DNA from: Clostridiales bacterium
GTDB lineage: Bacteria > Bacillota > Clostridia > Christensenellales > Christensenellaceae
DNA length: 64,000 nt
Assembly (NCBI GenBank): GCA_015056045.1
Contig: SVGZ01000003.1
Coordinates: 62,001 to 126,000 of the forward strand
Direction: 5' to 3'
Under the pieces are notes generated by a model. The model worked only from the letters and a program-made list of their open reading frames with translations. It had not been told where the DNA came from and ran no database searches. The translations under genes were made by a program, and so were the position numbers. Positions 18,088 to 26,564 of the stretch are shown here, one piece after another; position 1 is the stretch's first letter; each line of letters opens with the position of its first letter.

Positions 18088-19155
18088 TCAACGATCAGAC
18101 TTACTTAAAAAATCTTTCAAGTACTGTGTTGTTTCGTTTTCATAGGCTTCGGCAAAAGCGTTTTCCATAAACCAGTTTTTTGCATCGCCGGCAAATTCCG
18201 CTGCATAGAAAACTTCGCTCATGAGCGCAAGATCAGAAACAACTTCGCCCGAAAGCGCACGCAGGCCAAGAAGCATGGCTGCTTTTCCGGCAAGGGCATC
18301 GTTTGTACCGATAGCCGCTGCGATCAGTTCAGGGTTATCCTGCATGATGCCGAGGATTTTTTCCGTTAAAACGCAGGAGAAAATTTCAAAATCGTCCCTT
18401 TCCGCTGCTTTGAGTGCCTCTGCCATATGAAGCGCATAGCTTTCGTTTTCGGCGATCAGCGCATCGATCATCCCAGGGAAATAGCGTTCTAGCCTGTCGT
18501 TTGCCCAATCCTCAAGGGAATATTCGCTTTCCGCTTCGGCAAAAGTGCCTTTATACATGAATTTGCCTTCATCCATATAGGTATTAAAAGCTTCGCTTGC
18601 CGCCGTCATTTCGCTTTCAAACATGGCGAGCAGACGAACCGGTGTATCGTGCGGCGGATAGGTCAAAATCGCTTCGTAAAGCTGTGTGATTGCCTGCGAA
18701 TTGTCCTTTGTGATAACGAGGTCTGCACCTGTGCCGAAACTTCCCGTATGGTCAAAAATCACGACGGTTTTATCCGTTTCGATGCTCTTTTCAAGCGCTG
18801 TTTTTGCGTTGACGATGATGAGGTCCGCTTCGGATAAAAGCGCTTCGTCAAGTGCCGCTGCCGTATCTTCCGCATAGAAAAATTCCGCTTTCATGCCCAT
18901 AGCTTCCGATTCGGATAAAATTCCTGCGGCAAAAAGGGTATTTTCCGCTTCTGTGCCTTCGCAGATGACGGAAACTTTGATCTCTTCCTTGCCGAAAACC
19001 TTTGCAAAACCTTCGGGTTCGGGTGTTGGCGTCGGTGCCAGTGTTTCAAAAACGACGGGCGCTTCATCTTCTTCCGCAGGCTTTGCCTGACAGGAAAAAC
19101 AACCGAGCAAAAGTGCAAAAACGATCAACAACGAAATGTATCTTTTAATATTCAT
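18088..19155 (-). CDS. Lipoprotein resembling periplasmic binding proteins
   Basis: 355 residues. Lipoprotein signal with ALLLGC lipobox, a short Pro/Thr linker (LAPTPTPEPE), then an alternating beta/alpha pattern (KVSVICEGT, ADLIIVNAKTALEK, KTVVIFDHTGSFGTGADLVI, IAAAIGTNDALAGKA) like type 1 periplasmic sugar-binding proteins or LacI-type ligand domains. No ABC permease or ATPase is adjacent, so it may be a free-standing ligand sensor or solute receptor. Specific function not recognised. Confidence 0.7.
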   Translation of the reverse strand: MNIKRYISLLIVFALLLGCFSCQAKPAEEDEAPVVFETLAPTPTPEPEGFAKVFGKEEIKVSVICEGTEAENTLFAAGILSESEAMGMKAEFFYAEDTAAALDEALLSEADLIIVNAKTALEKSIETDKTVVIFDHTGSFGTGADLVITKDNSQAITQLYEAILTYPPHDTPVRLLAMFESEMTAASEAFNTYMDEGKFMYKGTFAEAESEYSLEDWANDRLERYFPGMIDALIAENESYALHMAEALKAAERDDFEIFSCVLTEKILGIMQDNPELIAAAIGTNDALAGKAAMLLGLRALSGEVVSDLALMSEVFYAAEFAGDAKNWFMENAFAEAYENETTQYLKDFLSKSDR

Positions 19156-19334
19156 ATTGCCTCCAAATCTTATAGCATAAGCATAGCCGAAGCCGCCTGA
19201 AAAAGCAAGTTTTTGGTTTCCGAATTGTAAAATTTTCGAGCGGAAAGCGCTTTTTTATGCAGCGGAAAAAACTTCGTGCTATAATATACTTGGGAAATGT
19301 TTTTCCCGCAAATTTTCAAAAAAGAGGAAGACAG

Positions 19335-20048
19335 ATGAAGGTATTCCCTGCGATCGATATCAGAAACGGAAAATGCGTACGCCTGACCTATGGCGAGATC
19401 AAAAACGAGAAAATTTACGGTGATCCGCTTGATTTTGCCTTACGCTGGCAGGAAGAAGGTGCGGAAATGCTCCACATCGTCGATCTTGACGCGGCTTTTA
19501 CGGGCGAATTCAAAAATAAAAAGCTGATCCAGAAGATCACGGCTTCGCTCAAAATTCCGGTACAGCTTGGCGGCGGTGTCCGTACAAAGGAAGGCATCAT
19601 CGAACGCCTTGACGAATGCGGTGTTTCGCGCGTTATTGCGGGGACTCTTGCGATCGAAGACCCTGTTCTGCTCAAATGGGCACATTCGACATATCCCGAT
19701 CGCTTTATTGCCGGCATTGACGCAAAAGACGGCAAAGTTGTTACCCGCGGCTGGGTCGAACAGACAGAGGTCAGCTCCATCGAGCTTGCCAAAGAGGTTC
19801 GCGCGGCAGGTATTCAGACGATCGTTTACACCGATATTTCCCGTGAAGGCGCAATGAAAGGACCGAATATTGCGCATCTTGGCGAAATCGTCAAATCGAC
19901 ATGGTGCAATGTTCTGGCATCGGGCGGCATTTCCACGGTAGAGGACATCGAAAGCGTTCGCAGTACAGGTGCATACGGTGTGCTGATCGGCAAGGCTTTA
20001 TATGAAGGTCTCCTGACGCTGAAAGATGCGATCAAGGCCGGTTTATAA
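19335..20048 (+). CDS. hisA: Phosphoribosylformimino-5-aminoimidazole carboxamide ribotide isomerase
   Basis: 237 residues, (beta/alpha)8 barrel with duplicated half-barrels: VFPAIDIRNGKCVRL with the catalytic Asp, VQLGGGVRT, YTDISREGAMKGPN with the second Asp, and VLASGGIST. It converts ProFAR to PRFAR in histidine synthesis. Start at 19335 (SD AGAGGAAG) rather than the tool's 19257, whose extra residues are not HisA-like. No other his gene is in the window, which is unusual because hisA normally sits in a his operon. Confidence 0.92.
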   Translation: MKVFPAIDIRNGKCVRLTYGEIKNEKIYGDPLDFALRWQEEGAEMLHIVDLDAAFTGEFKNKKLIQKITASLKIPVQLGGGVRTKEGIIERLDECGVSRVIAGTLAIEDPVLLKWAHSTYPDRFIAGIDAKDGKVVTRGWVEQTEVSSIELAKEVRAAGIQTIVYTDISREGAMKGPNIAHLGEIVKSTWCNVLASGGISTVEDIESVRSTGAYGVLIGKALYEGLLTLKDAIKAGL

Positions 20049-20157
20049 GATTTTTCAAAAATTGATTAAAAATTTGGTTTCGGTATTAAACGGGAGCTTT
20101 CGCGAGCAAACAAGAGATATCATGTTGTTTTTGCTTAAATTCGGCTGAATTTCGGTT

Positions 20158-20186
20158 TTGACTCCGTATAGTTCCTCCTGTATAAT
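20158..20186 (+). promoter_or_regulatory. Promoter of tRNA cluster 1
   Basis: TTGACT, 17 nt, TATAAT, 47 nt before tRNA-Val. Confidence 0.85.
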
Positions 20187-20232
20187 ACAAACTGTTCCAA
20201 GGAGCTTGGCTCCGAGGACAGCCAAGTTTTGT

Positions 20233-20308
20233 GGGAGCATAGCTCAGCTGGGAGAGCATCTGCCTTACAAGCAGAGGGTCACAGGTTCGAGCCCTGTTGT
20301 TCCCACCA
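20233..20308 (+). tRNA. tRNA-Val (anticodon TAC)
   Basis: Complete cloverleaf with 7-bp acceptor stem, anticodon loop CTTACAA giving TAC, GGTTCGA T-loop, and encoded CCA. Confidence 0.97.
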
Positions 20309-20317
20309 CGCAAAAGT

Positions 20318-20394
20318 GGCCCGGTAGTTCAGTTGGTTAGAACGCTAGCCTGTCACGCTAGAGGTCGAGGGTTCGAGCCCCTTCCGGGTCGCCA
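20318..20394 (+). tRNA. tRNA-Asp (anticodon GTC)
   Basis: Complete cloverleaf, anticodon loop CTGTCAC giving GTC, encoded CCA; 9 nt after tRNA-Val. Confidence 0.97.
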
Positions 20395-20414
20395 TTTTTT
20401 TGCGAATCACATAT

Positions 20415-20489
20415 GCGGGAGTGGCTCAGTGGTAGAGCGTTGCCTTGCCAAGGCAAATGTCGCGAGTTCGAATCTCGTCTTCCGCTCCA
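20415..20489 (+). tRNA. tRNA-Gly (anticodon GCC)
   Basis: Complete cloverleaf with GCGGGAG/CTTCCGC acceptor stem, anticodon GCC, encoded CCA. Confidence 0.97.
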
Positions 20490-20492
20490 TAT

Positions 20493-20567
20493 GGCGCCAT
20501 AGCCAAGTGGTAAGGCACAGGTCTGCAAAACCTCTATGCCCCGGTTCAAATCCGGGTGGCGCCTCCA
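20493..20567 (+). tRNA. tRNA-Cys (anticodon GCA)
   Basis: GGCGCCA acceptor arm, anticodon loop CTGCAAA giving GCA, encoded CCA. This gene is missing from the second cluster. Antisense ORFs over the tRNAs (20086-20604) are artefacts. Confidence 0.97.
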
Positions 20568-20575
20568 GAAAAAAG

Positions 20576-20601
20576 CCTCGTTCAAAAGAACGAGGTTTTT
20601 T
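20576..20601 (+). terminator. Terminator of tRNA cluster 1
   Basis: CCTCGTTC / GAACGAGG stem and T6. Confidence 0.92.
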
Positions 20602-20612
20602 CAACTAAATTT

Positions 20613-20960
20613 GCCCTTATAGGCAAGTGAAATTCTGCTATCGCAGAGTGAAATTGCTTCGCAATGAAATATTCGCTGTCGCGAATGCTGGCAAATTTAA
20701 TTTCACATCGAACGCAGTGAGATATTTCATCATTCATAAAATGAATGATTTCACATTTGCCGCAAGGCAAATATTTCAATCTACTTTCATGATAAATTTA
20801 TCTCCTCTGCGTACCCTTTCGTTATGGATATTTCTATGCGTCAGCATAGTGCTATTTTTAACTAAGTTTGCTCTTACGGGTAAGTCGCTTTTGCAGAGTC
20901 AAATTGCTTCGCAGCGGTAAATTCGCCTTACAAATACCGGCAGATTTTATTTCACACGAG
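20613..20960. repeat. GAAAT-punctuated hairpin array 1
   Basis: After the tRNA terminator comes a run of short hairpins separated by GTGAAAT/TGAAAT words, for example CTGCTATCGCAG, TTGCTTCGCAA, TTTGCCGCAAGGCAAA, with a weaker continuation from about 20863. No gene; the remaining 20961-21118 shows nothing recognisable. Confidence 0.7.
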
Positions 20961-21118
20961 GCTTACCAAAGATTTCTCCGGCGCAAAATGATTATGCAAG
21001 GCTTTCGCTAAACAGATCACATGATCGGCAGCCTGCTCTCTTTCATCGGCAAAAATACATCTGATTTCGGGATCTGGCTTTACCCGCCAAATATTTTCCA
21101 AAATTTATCAAAAATGTT

Positions 21119-21147
21119 TTGACAAAGTATGGGCCTTATGTTATACT
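21119..21147 (+). promoter_or_regulatory. Promoter of tRNA cluster 2
   Basis: TTGACA, 17 nt, TATACT, 45 nt before tRNA-Val; sequence differs from the cluster 1 promoter. Confidence 0.85.
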
Positions 21148-21191
21148 AAATCTCGTCCTGAGGGAAACCGAGGGATTTGCCAAGCTTTTGT

Positions 21192-21267
21192 GGGAGCATA
21201 GCTCAGCTGGGAGAGCATCTGCCTTACAAGCAGAGGGTCACAGGTTCGAGCCCTGTTGTTCCCACCA
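21192..21267 (+). tRNA. tRNA-Val (anticodon TAC), second copy
   Basis: Identical to the copy at 20233-20308. Confidence 0.97.
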
Positions 21268-21274
21268 CCAAAGT

Positions 21275-21351
21275 GGCCCGGTAGTTCAGTTGGTTAGAAC
21301 GCTAGCCTGTCACGCTAGAGGTCGAGGGTTCGAGCCCCTTCCGGGTCGCCA
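21275..21351 (+). tRNA. tRNA-Asp (anticodon GTC), second copy
   Basis: Identical to the copy at 20318-20394; the spacer to tRNA-Val differs by two bases in length. Confidence 0.97.
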
Positions 21352-21375
21352 TTTTTTTACCCTAAAATAAAATAT

Positions 21376-21450
21376 GCGGGAGTGGCTCAGTGGTAGAGCG
21401 TTGCCTTGCCAAGGCAAATGTCGCGAGTTCGAATCTCGTCTTCCGCTCCA
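21376..21450 (+). tRNA. tRNA-Gly (anticodon GCC), second copy
   Basis: Identical to the copy at 20415-20489; runs straight into the shared terminator, with no tRNA-Cys. Confidence 0.97.
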
Positions 21451-21458
21451 GAAAAAAG

Positions 21459-21485
21459 CCTCGTTCAGAAGAACGAGGTTTTTTT
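21459..21485 (+). terminator. Terminator of tRNA cluster 2
   Basis: CCTCGTTC / GAACGAGG stem and T7, nearly identical to the terminator of cluster 1. Confidence 0.92.
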
Positions 21486-21489
21486 CAAC

Positions 21490-21645
21490 TAAATTTGCCC
21501 TTATGGGCAAGTGAAATTCTGCTATCGCAGAGTGAAATTGCTTCGCAATGAAATATTTGCTTCGCAAATGTGGGCAAATTTAATTTCATATTTTGCTTTA
21601 GCAAAATATTTCACCAAAGGCACAGCCTTTGATTTCACCGCAAGC
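21490..21645. repeat. GAAAT-punctuated hairpin array 2
   Basis: Nearly the same start as array 1 (GTGAAATTCTGCTATCGCAG), then a different set of hairpins (TTTGCTTCGCAAA, TTTTGCTTTAGCAAAA, AAAGGCACAGCCTTT) between TGAAAT/TTTCA words. Confidence 0.7.
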
Positions 21646-21798
21646 GTCAGCGAACGTTTTCACTAAAAACCATGTATCTTCGAATTCCCACAAAAAAATC
21701 ATTAAACTCTTCAAAAAAACACAGCACATCCCCATGATTCTTTTTCTTTCCCAAAAAATATGCTATAATATCCTCATCCCATTTCTTCGGAGGAAACC

Positions 21799-22752
21799 AT
21801 GCAGTATAAACAGCTACCCTACATCAAAAATCCCGTTTCCCGCATCCTTTTCGGCACGGCAATGTCGCCCTTTTTTGAAGATGGTGAAGCCGACCATATC
21901 CTCGACGCCGTTTATGAAATGGGCATCACGAGCTTTGACACCGCAAGACGCTACGGTTTGGCAGAGCGAAGCCTTGGCCGCTGGGTCGAAAAAAACAACT
22001 TGCGCGAAAAGCTCGTCATTTTATCCAAATGCGCACACCACGACGATTTCGGCAATAAGCGCGTTTCCGAAAAGGACATCCGCGAAGACCTCGAGATCAG
22101 CTTAAACGAACTCAGGACAACCCACATCGATATTTATCTCCTCCACAGAGATGACCCGGAAGTGCCTGCAGGCGAGATCGTTTCGCTTTTGAACGAGCTG
22201 CACGAAAAAGGCCATATCGGCGCATTCGGTGCATCAAACTGGAGCCACGAGCGCATTGCCGAGGCAAACGCCTATGCAAAGGCAAAGGGACTCATCCCCA
22301 TGACGATCTCCAGTCCCAATTTTTCGCTCGCCGAACAGGTTGAAGATCCTTGGGGCGGCGGTTGTATTTCGATTTCGGGACCGAAAGAAGCGGCTGCAAG
22401 AGCCTGGTATCTTGAAAACAATATGCCCGTTTTTGCCTATTCAAGCCTTGCGCACGGGCTTTTATCCGGTCGTGTGAAAAACAGAGCCGATGCGGAAAAA
22501 CTGCTCGGCGAAGCTGCTGTCAAAGGCTATGCGAGCGAAGATAATTTCATTCGCATTGCCCGCGCGGAAAAGCTCGGCAAAGAAAAAGGCCTCACGATCG
22601 CACAGGTCGCTATGGCATATTTGTTCAATACGGAACTCGATGTTTTTGCGATCGTCAGCAGCGCTTCCAAAGAACGCATGCAGGCCAATATTGCCGCATC
22701 GGAAGTCATGTTAACAAAAGCGGAAATGGATTACCTCGATCTGCGGGATTAA
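21799..22752 (+). CDS. Aldo/keto reductase
   Basis: 317 residues, TIM-barrel NADPH-dependent oxidoreductase: FDTARRYGLAERSLG with the catalytic Tyr, VILSKCAHH with the Lys, IDIYLLHRDDPEV with the His, and a C-terminal VSSASKERMQANI that fits the cofactor-binding region. Unlike the gene at 3009 it has no iron-sulfur tail. GGAGGAAACC precedes the ATG and a TATAAT box lies about 30 nt upstream. Single-gene unit; substrate unknown. Confidence 0.9.
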   Translation: MQYKQLPYIKNPVSRILFGTAMSPFFEDGEADHILDAVYEMGITSFDTARRYGLAERSLGRWVEKNNLREKLVILSKCAHHDDFGNKRVSEKDIREDLEISLNELRTTHIDIYLLHRDDPEVPAGEIVSLLNELHEKGHIGAFGASNWSHERIAEANAYAKAKGLIPMTISSPNFSLAEQVEDPWGGGCISISGPKEAAARAWYLENNMPVFAYSSLAHGLLSGRVKNRADAEKLLGEAAVKGYASEDNFIRIARAEKLGKEKGLTIAQVAMAYLFNTELDVFAIVSSASKERMQANIAASEVMLTKAEMDYLDLRD

Positions 22753-22763
22753 TTTTTAACGAT

Positions 22764-22799
22764 AAAAGGAGCGTACCCATATGGATATGCTCCTTTTTT
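22764..22799 (+). terminator. Intrinsic terminator
   Basis: AAAAGGAGC ... GCTCCTTTTTT hairpin after the aldo/keto reductase. The following 22800-23004 holds one decayed REP unit (22841-22863) and nothing else. Confidence 0.8.
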
Positions 22800-23004
22800 G
22801 ATTGCTTTTAATAAGAAAAAACTTTTTTCGATCCCGTTAAACCATTTGAAACCACGCCTCTACAGGTACTTTAGCAATACTCATAAATTGTCATTTTATT
22901 TATAAAAATAACCGTTAGATTTCATATACATGGAGAGCCAAGCATTATTTTTTGAAAACTCGTTCAGCTTTGCAGGCTAAGAAGATATAAAGCAGACTTC
23001 TTTC

Positions 23005-24033
23005 TCACAGCAAAACCACGCGTTTTTCCGCACTGCCGTTTTCCGCAAAGGCGATCTCACCTAAAACGCCTGCAAAACGGTTTTCATAAAAGGCTTCCGT
23101 GAGCTTTTTAAAATGCTTTTCGTCCGCTTTCAGGTTCTTCTCGCCCGCTACATTAAAAGCGCTTAACGCAGCATTTGCCGCTTCAAAACCGAGCGCATTA
23201 TATACGGTGGCTTCCCTGCCGTAAAGGTCAAAAAATGCCGAAAGAAAGGCTTTATCTGCCGATCCGACAGAAAATTCGCCCAAAATATGAAGCTTTTCCT
23301 CTTCATAAAGCGCCTGTGCATAGGCAAAAATTTCGCCCTGATAGCCCATATTGAAAGCCGCATCCGCAACAGCCGAAACCACATCCGCATTTCCCGGGAC
23401 AAAAAGCGCATCTGCCTGCGCATTGATCAGCTTCGAGATCGCTTTGGTCAGGTCTTCAACCGTTTCCGCAAGAACGACCGAATCTGCAGCGGCAAGAAAA
23501 GCATCTGCCGCAGCTTTTGCCTGTGCATCCGCAGCGTCATAAAGAACCGCCGTTTTTTCCGAGTGATTTTCCGCCATCAAAGAAGCCGCTGCTTTCCCAT
23601 AAGCGGAAGCGCCAAGGCTCAGGGAAAAACAATTTTTCCCGAACAGGATCGGTTCTTCCTGTGTGACCGTCGGTGTGATGATCGGAATACCGTCTTCCGC
23701 AGCAGCCTGCATTACCGCAAGCGAAGGCAGATAATGCGAAGGCCCGATGATCGCCAAAACCTTCTCCGCCATACATTTGCGGTAAGCTTCCATCGCCAAA
23801 ACGGGATCAGAGCCGTCATCATAAATATGAAGCTCGATCTGACGCCCAAAAAGCAGAGCTTCATCGTTCCATTTTTGCACGAGCAGGCTTGCGCCTTCGA
23901 TGATCTCTTCACCGACGACGGTATTTTCCGAAACAATAAGACCGATTTTGACGGGCTGATTTGCCTTTCCGCAAGATGCGCAAAGAAATGCGGCCGCTAA
24001 AACGACCGCTAACCATTTCTTTATCCTTTTCAT
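23005..24033 (-). CDS. Branched-chain amino-acid-type substrate-binding lipoprotein
   Basis: 342 residues. Lipoprotein signal with lipobox FLCASC, then a LivJ-like type 1 periplasmic-binding fold: VKIGLIVSENTVVGEEIIEGA, LAIIGPSHYLPSLAVMQAAAEDGIPIITP, TAVLYDAADAQAKAAADAF, VYNALGFEAANAALSA. Normally such proteins deliver amino acids to an ABC importer, but no permease or ATPase is nearby. Its start overlaps the stop of the DUF368 gene by 4 nt (ATGA), so the two are translationally coupled and may act together at the membrane. Confidence 0.85.
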   Translation of the reverse strand: MKRIKKWLAVVLAAAFLCASCGKANQPVKIGLIVSENTVVGEEIIEGASLLVQKWNDEALLFGRQIELHIYDDGSDPVLAMEAYRKCMAEKVLAIIGPSHYLPSLAVMQAAAEDGIPIITPTVTQEEPILFGKNCFSLSLGASAYGKAAASLMAENHSEKTAVLYDAADAQAKAAADAFLAAADSVVLAETVEDLTKAISKLINAQADALFVPGNADVVSAVADAAFNMGYQGEIFAYAQALYEEEKLHILGEFSVGSADKAFLSAFFDLYGREATVYNALGFEAANAALSAFNVAGEKNLKADEKHFKKLTEAFYENRFAGVLGEIAFAENGSAEKRVVLL

Positions 24034-24875
24034 TTGACAGATTTATCGAGCTTGCTGCTCGCTTTTTCCATAAAATAGGCGATGACAGCGCCAACAACGA
24101 AGCAAACCGCACAGATGACGATATCCATCACGTCATAAGCCTGTTCAAGCGGCATGATGACCAGCGTCGAAGCGATGACGATGCCGATGATGCTGTGATA
24201 CATGAGCGCATAATGCTTATCGAAAAGGTATTTGATCGGCTTGGCGATCAGCACGACCATGATGACAAGGCCTACGCCGATGGGTAAAATAACGCCGAGA
24301 TCGAGCGCAGCAATGCCTGCAGACATCGGCTGGTAAAGCCCCAAAAAGATGAAGATCGAAGAAGGACTCATCCCCGGAACGATAAGGCCGATTCCCCAAA
24401 GAAGACCGCAGATCAGCCACCAGAAAAGGTTCGGTTCGATCTGCATCGTTTCTCCGCTGCCAAGGAGCGTTAAAAAGGCAAACATAAAAATGCCCGCAAC
24501 GGCAAGCGCAATATATGCACCTTTACTTCTGCCCTGTTCACCGGCTTCACGGTAAAGCGAAGGGACTGTCCCCAAAATCAGGCCGATAAAGAGCCAGAGT
24601 GCCGGAAGCTCATTTTCCCTGAAAAGCCAATCGACGAGCTTGGACAAAAGGACGACACCGACCGCAAAACCGATGACGATCGGCAAAAAGAACTTGATAT
24701 TTTTTTTAAGGCTGCGGAACGGATGCGATAAAAATTCCATCATCGGGCGATAGATCCCCAAAACGACGGACAAAACACCGCCGCTGATACCGGGTAAAAT
24801 CGCGCCTGTACCGACGAGCGCACCTTTGACGACCCTCCAGAGCCACGAAAAAAGAGTGTCTTTCTTCTCTTCCAT
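24030..24875 (-). CDS. DUF368 membrane protein, PopT-type undecaprenyl-phosphate translocase
   Basis: 281 residues, eight to ten membrane segments. GALVGTGAILPGISGGVLSVVLGIY and the second, inverted-repeat-like IGLIVPGMSPSSIFIFLGLY are the hallmark motifs of DUF368. Members in several bacteria were shown to recycle the lipid carrier undecaprenyl phosphate across the membrane; that role is inferred here by family. ATG at 24875 follows GGAGGAAACA; the ORF track's 24887 is a TTG inside the SD region. Confidence 0.87.
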   Translation of the reverse strand: MEEKKDTLFSWLWRVVKGALVGTGAILPGISGGVLSVVLGIYRPMMEFLSHPFRSLKKNIKFFLPIVIGFAVGVVLLSKLVDWLFRENELPALWLFIGLILGTVPSLYREAGEQGRSKGAYIALAVAGIFMFAFLTLLGSGETMQIEPNLFWWLICGLLWGIGLIVPGMSPSSIFIFLGLYQPMSAGIAALDLGVILPIGVGLVIMVVLIAKPIKYLFDKHYALMYHSIIGIVIASTLVIMPLEQAYDVMDIVICAVCFVVGAVIAYFMEKASSKLDKSVK

Positions 24876-25136
24876 TGTTTCCTCCAAAGTTTTTTAACTC
24901 TGTTATTTTATACCAAAACGGGGGCTTTTACAACCAAAGGGCAGGTTTTGCACGAAAAATTTACAGTTGGCGGTTTTATTTACGAAATATCCAACGAGGT
25001 GTGGTTTTTGCGTCCAAATGCCATTTCCTATTACTTCAAACAATCTCTCAGTCAGCTTCGCTGACAGCTCCCTTAAAGTGAGTATCGCTTACGCGAAACT
25101 CCAAGGGAGCCATTATTTTTTCATTTTTAATCAAAC

Positions 25137-25436
25137 TCACGATTTCAGGTTACTAAACCAAAGCCAACCAATCTCTAAAATTGAAAATCCGGTCAAGCAT
25201 TTGGCTGCCTTGTTTTTATCTTTTACAAGCAACCTTACGATTTCAGGTTACCAAACTGCAGACCATCAATCTCTGAAATTGAATAGTCGCGCATGCGAGT
25301 ATGCTTTGCAAACAAAAAAAGCGGTCGATCAATGATCGCCCCTACTTTTTCTTTTGTCATCAACCTCACGATTTCAGGTTACCAAACTGCAGACCATCAA
25401 TTTCTATCATTGAAAAGTCGCGCAGCGTTAGGCTGC
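25137..25436. repeat. Three direct copies of a ~70-bp repeat plus one REP unit
   Basis: Units start at about 25137, 25237 and 25366 and share ACGATTTCAGGTTACCAAAC and then an AATCTCTGAAATTGAA-type palindrome. A REP unit (25323-25345, minus) lies between units 2 and 3, and a diverged CCCTCTC element lies at about 25043-25115. Unit 3 abuts the rpoD stop codon. The 24876-25436 gap holds no gene. Confidence 0.75.
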
Positions 25437-26564
25437 TTACTCTAAATAATCTCTGAGCTTCTTACTGCGGCTCGGGTGACGGAGCTTGCGGAGTGCCTTG
25501 GCTTCGATCTGACGGATTCGCTCACGGGTAACGTTGAATTCCTTGCCAACTTCTTCGAGGGTTCTTGCACGGCCGTCTTCAAGACCAAAACGGAGCTTTA
25601 AGACCTTTTCCTCACGGGGTGTGAGGGTATCTAAAACATCCATGATCTGCTCTTTTAAGAGTGTAAAGGAAGCTGCCTCTGCCGGTGCCGGTGCATCATC
25701 ATCGGGAATGAAATCGCCAAGATGGCTGTCATCTTCTTCGCCGATCGGGGTCTCGAGGGAAACAGGTTCCTGTGCGATCTTCTGAATTTCGCGGACTTTA
25801 TCGACCGTAATGCCCATTTCTTCGGCAATTTCTTCCGGCAGCGGGTCACGGCCGAGCTTCTGCAAAAGCTGCCTCGAAACACGGATCAGCTTATTGATCG
25901 TTTCGACCATGTGTACGGGGATACGGATCGTTCTTGCCTGATCTGCGATGGCGCGCGTGATCGCCTGACGGATCCACCATGTCGCATAAGTCGAGAATTT
26001 ATAGCCTTTTTTGTAGTCAAATTTTTCGACCGCTTTGATAAGGCCAAGGTTGCCTTCCTGAATCAGGTCAAGGAAAAGCATGCCTCTGCCGACGTATCTT
26101 TTTGCAATGCTGACGACAAGGCGCAGGTTTGCTTCGGCAAGCTTCTGTTTGGCAGCATCATCGCCGTCTGCCATGCGCATGGCAAGGTCTTTTTCCTCTT
26201 CGGCGGAAAGCAGCGGCACTTTGCCGATCTCTTTTAAATACATACGGACCGGATCATCGATATTGATGCCATCGGGTACGAGCATATCCGGGTCAAGCGT
26301 CTGCGTGACATCGTCCAGCTTATCGTCATCCTTATCGCCGTCTTCATCGATGATGTCGATGTTGCTCTGTTCCAAAACTTCAAAGAGCTTTTCCATCTGC
26401 TGCGCCTTCATGCCGATCTCTTCGACAACGGCGTTGATCTCCTGATAGGTCAGGATACCTTTTTTCTTGCCCTGTTCGATCAGCGAAAGGATCTTTTCCT
26501 CTTTTTTCGTTTTTTTGCTCTGTTCCGGAGCTTCTGTTTTTACTGTCTTGTCCAAATCATTCAC
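25437..26564 (-). CDS. rpoD: Primary RNA polymerase sigma factor
   Basis: 375 residues, housekeeping sigma-70 (SigA). Region 1.1 at the N-terminus ([20 protein letters not shown]), region 1.2 [16 protein letters not shown], region 2 with [24 protein letters not shown] and [13 protein letters not shown] for -10 recognition, region 3, and region 4 with [20 protein letters not shown] for -35 recognition. It starts at GTG; the GTGA overlaps the dnaG stop, coupling the two. The many TTGNNN-17-TATAAT sites in this window fit this factor. Confidence 0.97.
   Translation of the reverse strand: MNDLDKTVKTEAPEQSKKTKKEEKILSLIEQGKKKGILTYQEINAVVEEIGMKAQQMEKLFEVLEQSNIDIIDEDGDKDDDKLDDVTQTLDPDMLVPDGINIDDPVRMYLKEIGKVPLLSAEEEKDLAMRMADGDDAAKQKLAEANLRLVVSIAKRYVGRGMLFLDLIQEGNLGLIKAVEKFDYKKGYKFSTYATWWIRQAITRAIADQARTIRIPVHMVETINKLIRVSRQLLQKLGRDPLPEEIAEEMGITVDKVREIQKIAQEPVSLETPIGEEDDSHLGDFIPDDDAPAPAEAASFTLLKEQIMDVLDTLTPREEKVLKLRFGLEDGRARTLEEVGKEFNVTRERIRQIEAKALRKLRHPSRSKKLRDYLE

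Noticed and set aside
20086-20608. ORFs such as GARTCDPLLVRQMLSQLSYAP and the like around the tRNA clusters
   Set aside because: These are translations of tRNA genes and their complements, a common annotation artefact.
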